Shown: positions 56,244 through 64,000 of the stretch, piece by piece
Position numbering within the stretch: position 1 is the stretch's first letter
Layout: each line of letters opens with the position of its first letter
NCBI RefSeq assembly: GCF_921293095.1
Contig: NC_060259.1
Coordinates: forward strand, 28,837,812 to 28,901,811
Source: Ischnura elegans
Taxonomy: Eukaryota; Arthropoda; Insecta; Odonata; Coenagrionidae
Length of the DNA: 64,000 bases
Reading direction: 5' to 3'
Translations under genes and position numbers: made by a program
Notes under the pieces: model-generated
What the model saw: the letters and a program-made list of their open reading frames with translations, nothing else
Told to the model about the DNA's origin: nothing
Database searches by the model: none

Positions 56244-58643
56244 GCAGGGCTATTCTGCTTAATGGGGCCATATGTATGGCCGGCCGTAAGTTTCTTATGG
56301 CCTGACCTGAAATTACGGCCTATACCGATTCCACTCTCGAGGGGCCATATCGTATGGCCCGGCCAAAAGTCTTAATGCCCTTTCTCTGTAGGCGAGTATG
56401 AGAATTATAATTGGTACTATAAGTTGGGTTCACTTTTTTTAACACTAGTCATTTTTTGAGAAGGAAGTTAGTTCCAACGTGGGTAAAAAATTAATTCTAT
56501 GTTCCTTAACTGAAATCGACTCTTATTAAAGGATACGTTTGGATTTTCTTTAAAAACTGATCTGGCGGCAGACGCTGGAGATCATGAAAAAAGTGAAGAA
56601 CGCAAATCACAGACGAGAAGAAGCAGAAGAAATTTGTACATGATTTGCACAGTAAAGTATTATAATATTCGTGAATTTTACATGAAATGGATAGTTAGAA
56701 CATGGCATCCTATTGTAGTTCTAACCCCCATCCTCTCCTTCCAATGGTGTAACTATTGTCTCATGGCTGCAATAATTTGCCCCCAAAAGCTGTAGAAATC
56801 CAGCCAATGCACGAAATCTAAACATGAAATTGAAACTTTAAGTTTCATTAATTTTATTATCAGAGGCTTATGTTTAGGTAGCTGTATAAAATTAAAACAC
56901 CAATACAGGCGGTCCCCGACTTTCGTACACAATGCGTTCCCGAAAACTTGTACGAAAGTCGAATGTACGAAAGTCGAACCATTGACTTCCATACTAATTA
57001 GGGGTTACGTTCCAAAAGAGCGGAATATACGTACTAAAACTTTTTTTTCACGGAATTCATTTCAATTGACTTAATTTAAATAATATGTTAATAAAACTCC
57101 TCAAATCATCTAATTTCTTTTGAAAATAGGCAGAAAGTGCAAATAAAAGTTTAAAAAACAAGAACTCCGTTGGCTATCGAGTGAAACTTCCTCTTGGCGT
57201 CTAAGTTGACATTCCACTTATTACGTCCACTATAAATAAAAGGACATATCAAGAAGCATAACAAAATGTATTTGTTGAACCCGCACTCTGGATACCTTTT
57301 AATTTTTACACCAAAATTCGATATTTGGCAGGTGACATTCGTGATCGCGTATATTCCGCATGTTATTCAAAAAAGACAAAAGACAAACGGAATTCGGATG
57401 ATATTTCGTGCAATATCGTTGCTGAAGGTTTACATGAATTAAACAGCACTCAAACGAAAAAACACAATTAGAAAGGTCTTACTAGTTTTATTGAAAGCTA
57501 TTCGATGATGTCTAGTCAACTTCTTTTGAAAAATATCTTCAATGAAGGCTTTCTTCTTCTCTTGATAAAGGAGCCTATAGCAGGCAGTCTCTCTCCCAAA
57601 TAAATCACCTAGATTAGAGTCAATTACCTACAATTCCCTTCATTATATATGTTCGTATTGTTCGTATATACTGCCGATACTGACATTTGAAACAATTGAA
57701 TGTTGGGATGCGCAATAAACATCGCGGGAATTTTAAAAAAATTACAGACCAACGTCCGAAAGTCCGAATTTAGCGTACGAAAGTCGAGTAAAAGGTGTCA
57801 ATTTTGAATGTACGAAAGTGCGAATTGTACGAAAGTCGAGGTCCGCCTGTATGAGACTATCATTATTTCCTCTATTTGTGGATGACATTTGTCCTTTATG
57901 CATCGACTTACTGAAGATTGCCTTACTACCAAAAAAAATGTCTTGCCCTATGTTTCTTTGATATCCTCCCTCATGAACCGTAATGCAACGAGAATCTTAA
58001 AATATAAAACATTTAATAGGGGATATTTCAAGCTACCTACAGCTTTTCGAAACAAATGAGTAAGGAATCTGCTAGCAAAATGTAGCACAGAAAGCAAATA
58101 AAAGCCCGTTCCTCCGTTCACTTAACAGAGCATCCATTTAAAAAGTATGTCTAACTTTTTAACTACAAGCAAACTTTTAGTTCATCCGCTATATCTACTT
58201 AAAAAGTAAGTAACAACTTTTGGCGCACGGAAATATTTAATGAAAATATCATCATCGTATGCAAACGGATTACCTACACGTATATCCCATATCCTCCTTA
58301 TGATATCGACGCCTTCCCATTATATACCTAGCCAATGCCCGATGAATCCGTACGTGCTCCCCCACAATATTTATATATATTTCTCGAAACAATCGCTATA
58401 TAATCAACGACACCTCGTAAATTTCTTTTATAACTCCTTAGGCGAGCAATGTTATTTTGTATGGCCTGTATCATGACTGCCTCCTAGGCAGGCCATACTA
58501 TTAAGGCCTTTAGGCCATAGCTACCGCCCGACTTATGGCCTTTCGCTCAGAGTAGAATCGCTCGAAGCCATAAGTATGTCTTGAGGCCGTAGTTATGGTT
58601 GAAATCGACTTATGGCCCGGCCATACGATTAGTGGAATGACCC
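56244..58643. mobile_element. 2.4-kb TIR element with GGCCATA repeats
   Basis: The left end GGGCTATTCTGCTTAATG and the right end, reversed, GGGTCATTCCACTAATCG form an imperfect inverted repeat. Inside both ends many copies of TTATGGCC/GGCCATA occur (56268-56380, 58458-58630). Without the nested pogo-like insert it measures 1,456 bp. No transposase frame and no clear target duplication. The GGGTCATTC start matches the element at 6433-7457, so both may belong to one superfamily. Lies in SNF2 intron 3. Confidence 0.78.
56906..57849. mobile_element. pogo-like MITE nested in the 2.4-kb element
   Basis: TA duplications (56904-56905, 57850-57851) flank CAGGCGGTCCCCGACTTTCG and the reverse of CGAAAGTCGAGGTCCGCCTG. 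GTACGAAAGTCGA is repeated several times at both ends (56950-56978, 57774-57838). 944 bp, no transposase. The TA target, CAG start and tandem subterminal repeats fit a non-autonomous pogo/Tigger-type element. Confidence 0.88.
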
Positions 58644-58984
58644 TGCAGAATGCCATCTGTACCTTACATGCCTGGTAGTGGTGGTTTTGCCTGCTTTCTG
58701 TTCAGGACGATCCCGGAATGTCTTGGGAGCGCACTGAAAAACTGAACTGGATAACATTTATTACTTAATGTAACTAAATCACAATACACTTGTAGAAATA
58801 GAATCATGACTCACTAATGAATATTTATATCATAGTAATTCTTATTTTTAATTTCAAATCACTGCCACTAAGTTCTGAGAAAATCATTTCTTCACTGTCA
58901 CTAATAGCTTCACATAGACGTCATGCCACCTGGAATTATCACCTGGTCAGTATTACCCTCTAGCAGCCTTTGTTTCATTAAGAC

Positions 58985-60150
58985 AAATGATGGAAAAGTT
59001 TTATGAGCACGAATTGGACATACACTTTTTATTCATAGACTTGCAACAGGCATTCGATAGCTTAAACCGTAGGGAGCTCATGAAAACACTGATCCAGCTC
59101 CAAATCCCTCCAAAACTAGTCAGGTTGGTGGGAACCACATTGGGAGAAACAAGAGCAAGAGTTAAAGTTCAGAATAGGATCAGTGCAGAGTTTAAGTTCA
59201 ATACTGGAGTTAAACAAGGCAATGGGCTGTCAGCTCTACTCTTCAACCTGGCTCTCCACAAGGTGGTAGAAGCCATAGATTTGAAAGGAACGATATTTGA
59301 GAAGTCAAGTCAGATCTGTGCATATGTGGATGATATTGCAATTGCAGCAAGAAGACTAGTAGACTTGAAGACAAATTATGTTATTTTGAAAAGGGAATGC
59401 AACAGAATAGGTTAAAATTAATATAAATAAAACTAAGTACATGGTGATGTCAACAGTACAGAACCGAAGAGAGACCCATGACTTAACCATTGATGGTGAC
59501 ACGTGTCAGGGTGTAAGCAGCTTGGAGCATTAATAACTAGTGACAATAACCTTGCATGGGGGTGCATGCGGGAATGAATTGAAGCCAGAAATAGGGCTTT
59601 CTATGCCAATTAAAAATTACTTAGGAATAGAATAATAAGTAGATCTCTGAAAATGAAACTTTTCATGACATTAGTACGGCCAGTGGCGACATATTGCTCA
59701 GAGACCTGAACAATGACAGCGTCGGATGAAGAAAGTCTTGGAACCTTCGAATATATTTGAATAAACCATAGAATAATATATAAACCATAGAATATATGGC
59801 CCAGTATACAATTGGGGGGATTGGAGGATAAAATATAATGAGGAAATAGAACTGCTGATTGAAGGAAAGAACATACTAAAGTTCATCGAGGCACATAGGG
59901 GGTACAATGGATGGGACATGTTGAGAGGATGTCAGGAGATGAGATACCAAAACGGATGGTTAAAGTGAGGCTATTTAAAGGAAGAAGACCGGGTAGACCC
60001 AAGAGCAGATGGATGGACCAATTGCAGTGTGACCTGGGCAAGATGGGAGTGAGAGGTTGGCAGGAGAAAACTGCCAATAGGACAGAATGGGGAGCAGTAG
60101 TGCAGCAGGTGAAGACTGGGCTGTAGTGGCTCAAAGAAGAAGAAGATGCC
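58985..60150 (+). mobile_element. LINE relic, second RT type
   Basis: A 142-codon open frame (58987-59415) keeps RT motif A (FIDLQQAFDSLNR), motif B (GVKQGNGLSALLFNLALHKV) and the catalytic box CAYVDDIAIAAR. Behind it, with many stops, come a LVRPVATYCSET-like thumb end near 59680 and a C-terminal MGHVERMSGDEIPKRMVKV followed by RPGRPKSRWMDQ (59911-60120). The element ends at GAAGAAGAAGATG (about 60137-60149), a simple-repeat tail. No endonuclease remains, so it is 5'-truncated. Its RT differs clearly from the 46.8-kb LINE. The clade is not settled. Lies in SNF2 intron 3. Confidence 0.85.
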
Positions 60151-61228
60151 TTTGTTTTACGGTTCTTTCCCACACACATTTAATCCAGTCTTAAGATCAT
60201 GTTATGGTTCATCCAACTGTTTTCTTGAGCTCTTACTGTTAAACCAACTGGATAGTTTACTTTTTGGGAATAGTTTTTAATTTATTTAATACGTTTAAAA
60301 ATAAGATAGGGTGGGAGTTTTCCACCATCTGCTGTTGTTGTCAACTTCACAGTACAACACTTTTTCATTGCCACCACTTTGTACATGAACAGACTTCTGG
60401 CCAATTTCATTTTCAGTTGTTTCTAACTGCTTCTCAAAGTACACTGGAGTTTGGTCAGCATTACCAACTTGTCCCAGTATGTAGTAATGTCTTTTCCTCA
60501 GCTGATTTATGTGCCTCTGAAAGCTCTGCTGTGTGTCTTCTTAGGTGTCATGTTAAGCACTGGGAAATTTAATGTAAGCACTGGGGAAATAAGTTACTAT
60601 CTCAAAGCATATCAGTCCCTCTACTAGGAAACTAATACTTTTTCATGTTTTCAATGTAGCTTTAATGGTTACACTGAAGTGACTACCTATAATGTGAGAC
60701 ATGTTGCCACACATGCTGAGGCAAACTCTGATTACGACTTTGGAAAGACCTAAGGTGCCACTCTCTCTTACGGCACTTACAGAATGCAATGTAGAAAGAG
60801 ATTTGAACATGTATCAGTCCTACAATGTGTCATATTTTGTGCGATATGTACACAGTAAGTGCTTAGTAGCGTGGTGTTTCTGATGTAGCATTTCTTCAAG
60901 TATCGTTGTATGCCCAGACTTAGATGTATGACGGTTTTTCTTTTAAATAACTTCAAAATGCTTTACTAGTTCACTACTACGCCATACTTCACATAGGCAT
61001 GTTCACCAATGCTTAACTCTGGAGAAACAAAAAATAGGAATTTGAAAGAAAATGGTGCTTGGCAAATACCTTTTTTTCACCTTCATTTCTTAAAAAATAG
61101 TGCATGGCATCTACGTGGAAATACAGCACTCTTTCCAGTTTTGCTTGATCATTGGACAGTAAATATGCGTTATATGATGGCATTTTATTACAGTTTGATT
61201 GTAATTATTTATCCCTATTTATTTACAG
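60151..61228. other. SNF2 gene intron 3, end
   Basis: AT-rich; no gene seen. Ends at the acceptor TTATTTACAG (61228). Confidence 0.5.
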
Positions 61229-61378
61229 ATGCCGGATCCTGACCCCAATGATCCATTCAGTATTTTGAGGGAAGAAATGCTAAATGCTGGAGGACAGGTC
61301 GTTCCCATGAAGCAGCCATTCTTACTGGAAAATGCATCTCTGCGGGAATATCAAATTGAGGGTCTCAATTGGTTAAAG
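61229..61378 (+). CDS. SNF2-family ATPase, coding exon 4, last in window
   Basis: Encodes residues 105-154: MPDPDPNDPFSILREEMLNA, then a linker and ENASLREYQIEGLNWLK. L-R-x-Y-Q-x-x-G-x-N-W-L is the first conserved block of SNF2-family helicase domains, where the invariant Gln (146) helps bind ATP. The Walker A block (GLGKT) should follow within about 25 residues and would be in the next exon. Donor AAG/GTAAAC, phase 0. I found no further exon before 64000, so the gene is cut by the window end. SNF2 family is well supported; HELLS, ISWI or CHD-type subfamily is open. Confidence 0.85.
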
Positions 61379-61556
61379 GTAAACAAATGCATTTTCTCAG
61401 TCATTTGTGATCAGGTTAAATTTTTGGGAATTAAAATGGATTCCATTCGAGTCCAAAATTTGGTGTGAGACCAATGGCTTGAGACTCTTACAAGCCTTCC
61501 TTACATTATATGTAGTGTGTGCTTGTGCATTCATATGTCGATGCAAATTGTGTAAA

Positions 61557-61784
61557 GGCCGTTTTACATGGTACATGGAATTGCGCAATCTGACATTAGT
61601 GCAAAGGCGCAATCAAAATTGCGTCGTGTAAAGCTGCGAATTGCTAGAACACATGCAAGAATGCATGGATGCGAGACGTCGAAATAGCCCCTTTTCTAAT
61701 TTCGTTAATGCATTCCCGCAATTCCGCGCCATTTTAGAAATTAATGCAGCTCTAACCTGGGCAATTCCGTGCCCCGTGTAAAAA
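61557..61784. mobile_element. Short TIR element, 228 bp
   Basis: Left end TTTTACATGGTACATGGAAT and right end, reversed, TTTTACACGGGGCACGGAAT form an inverted repeat, and GCGCAATC and AATTGCG phrases recur inside. No clear target duplication. Non-coding. It lies in the intron after SNF2 exon 4. Confidence 0.6.
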
Positions 61785-64000
61785 AATCTTTTCTGAAAGA
61801 TCTTGGCTGCAGCCAAAGATTTGAAGCTTTGGAAGGGTGATCATGTTAGTAAAGCTGTTTGATGTACACTCATAACTTGCATAGCACAATTTCAATATCA
61901 ATAATATTTCAATATATTTCAGGGAAGAAAAACCTGGGTAAAGTTTGAAGGCATTTAAAGACGATTTCACGTTGCTGCTTGGTGCTACTGCCTTGGGGGG
62001 TTTCAAATTAAAGCCAGTTAAGATTTATCATTCATAAACTCTCCGAGCAATGAAAGGGTATTTTAGGTAGCATTGGCCTCTCATTTGAATGAGCTACTAA
62101 AAGGCCTGGGTGATACAATAATTGTTTTTAGACTTTTTTTAAAATTAATCAACTGCTGGCAATGCATTATGAACCCCTGAAATAGCATGCATTTTTTCCT
62201 TAGATGTCAGCCCACCCATGAGGAGGGAATTTCTAAAGCACGTTCGGATATTTTTTAATGAGATAAAACATCTTTAAATACATGCCTACTATTTTTAAGT
62301 TATTTAAAACTATAAATGTTTATGTATATAAGGTTCTCTAATGCTATCAATAGGAATATATATGGTTTATAGGTAATTCGATACCCAACACCTAAGCTAC
62401 TGGGAACACATATCTACCCAATGTTATAATGGTCTCAAATAACTCAAATTCAATTGGCGAAAATACGCCAAGGAGCGCATCCCTTGTGCCAACGAGGCAT
62501 GGGTGTAAGTTGGAGTATTGTCATATTGACTGGTCCACGAATTACCATACTGGACTGGATACTGGCAACTAGTTCTCAACTGGATTCGATACTCTATGGA
62601 TGTCTTCAAATGAGTCGAAGGGTGCCATTGACGGCACGGTGCCCATTTGGCATGGCAATGTGATGTATATTGTTACATTGAGTCCGCTTTCATACAAAAC
62701 ACCTTTCGTTGGTAGCCATTCACATGAAATTCAGGCAGTTCTGAGAGGAGATGACTCTGCAACGCCTTGTGCCGTGCTGTGAGCGGCGGCTGGCGGAAAA
62801 TCGTTTCTTCTGAAAGTGGTCTTACAATTGAATCATGTACATATACAGTAATTCTTTGACATATGAGTAAGATGTGTTCCGAGACCTTGTTCGTAAGTAG
62901 ATAAGCCTATGCAAGGCATCGAAAAGTGTAGTTATCCCACAGAATGCAACACTGCATTACAATTTTGCGTTAATTCATGGCTGCCCAGTGTATCCATGGT
63001 GTCGCTGTGCCACCTTGCTGAGCAGTTTCTTGTTGAGGTTATAAGAACTGTGAAAGTTAAGCATGCAAATAAGTTTTCAATTTCAGTAACAATTTAAGCT
63101 ACATTGCAGAATACAGAATATATTTTGAACTGACTCACAAGTTACAACAAATTAATGGATGATGTCGTCAGAAGTTGAGGGAGGGAGCAAGTTATGTAAA
63201 TTGTGCTCCAAACATAGCAGTGTGAAATCAGTTGTTTGAGGCATAACACGATCATTTCTCTCATAAATACGTGTACTTGAAATGGCATTTGATGGATAAG
63301 AATTTTTACATCAGACAGAAATGCATAATAGCAGTGAAAATTCCGAGTGGAGTGCAAACATTTTTTAGCAAGGCGGCTTGTTCCTTTAGGATATTAGAAA
63401 GAGAGATAAGTCGAATCAACAGTATGACCTAAGTGTTTCGATAAAGTAATAATATTCCTGTAATCAGCTAAAATCTCGTTTGAATCCATTAATGAATATC
63501 ATAATTCGCAAAAATCCAGTGTTTCCTGGGACATAGGCAACCCGGAAAATCATTCCCACATCGATCGTTTTCCTGCATTCATCGTTTTTCTTCATCCATC
63601 CCCCTGAAAAACGATAGATCGAGGTTCCACTGTATTGTTATTTTTGGCAGTTTAATTTGTTCAATTTTTTTAGGTAAAAAATTAGGTTCTGTATCTTTTG
63701 GATATTTTTTTGTGTTATGTATTTCCTTTTCTAGGAAACTTTTTATTTTACCAGTATTAGTTTTGTTAATAGAAAATGCACTGGTCTTTGAAAATAGGTA
63801 TTTTATTGCTAGTATTTCTCCTTAAAACATTCCATATTGTCAGAACTTCATGCCTGATTTGTCCCTCTTTTAGTGCTCCATGGAAGTATGTACAACTTGT
63901 ACCATTATTGTGCAAAACATGTCCTCAGGAACCTAAAAAATAATCATTATTATGCGCAAGTTTCCACTGGCATAATAGATGAGACTGGGATAAAATTTCT
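61785..64000. other. SNF2 gene intron 4 (continues past the window)
   Basis: AT-rich; no exon, RNA or repeat could be supported. I looked for the Walker A and DEAH blocks expected next in a SNF2 protein and did not see them. Confidence 0.5.

Noticed and set aside
1-64000. CRISPR arrays, phage, operons or bacterial defence systems
   Set aside because: No regularly spaced repeat-spacer arrays and no long prokaryote-style genes; the DNA is clearly eukaryotic.

Overview
This is eukaryotic, animal-type DNA, most likely from an arthropod with a large, intron-rich, transposon-dense genome. The evidence is GT-AG introns of up to about 14 kb, poly(A) signals, a p24/TMED gene with metazoan domain order, and LINEs, tRNA-derived SINEs, hAT/pogo/Harbinger-type DNA transposons and a Penelope-like remnant. 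I cannot name the species from sequence alone.

Two host genes are supported, both on the + strand. (1) A p24-family cargo receptor, TMED1/5-like, is complete in five coding exons (16401-16583, 30726-30829, 31182-31368, 37453-37620, 39285-39356). It encodes 237 residues: signal peptide, GOLD domain with its cysteine pair, coiled coil, membrane span and short cytosolic tail. (2) The 5' part of a SNF2-family chromatin-remodelling ATPase has coding exons at 45233-45328, 53582-53736, 55922-55982 and 61229-61378. It breaks off at the start of the helicase core, and the rest must lie beyond 64000. Splice phases agree at every junction of both genes.

Nearly everything else is repeats. Region 1-16 kb is intergenic: a broken RTE-type LINE (1243-3250), direct repeats, a tRNA-derived SINE (5885-6116), a terminal-inverted-repeat (TIR) element full of a 13-bp motif (6433-7457), several hAT-type miniature elements and a second LINE copy with an internal deletion (9513-11596). 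The TMED introns (16.6-39.3 kb) hold hAT, Harbinger, pogo/Tigger and unclassified TIR elements, a tRNA-Gly-derived SINE and a 472-bp tandem duplication. Between the genes (39.4-45.2 kb) lie two more hAT-type elements, a Penelope-like relic with a palindrome beyond it, and a CR1/Jockey-like LINE relic. The introns of the SNF2 gene (45.3-61.2 kb) hold the best LINE copy (46808-50108, perfect 11-bp target duplication), a 2.4-kb TIR element with a pogo-like element nested in it, another LINE relic and two more palindromes.

The most distinctive signals are: a group of short elements with CAGTGG-type ends and 8-bp target duplications, many exact; a 229-bp insertion (34440-34668) whose minus strand carries CCAAT, TATA and a hammerhead-like hairpin in promoter-like spacing; and three long hairpins that share a core or outer framework while their arms differ. 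No bacterial-type operon, CRISPR array or phage is present. Splice sites, target duplications and terminal repeats were read directly; family names are judgements from motifs, with no database search.
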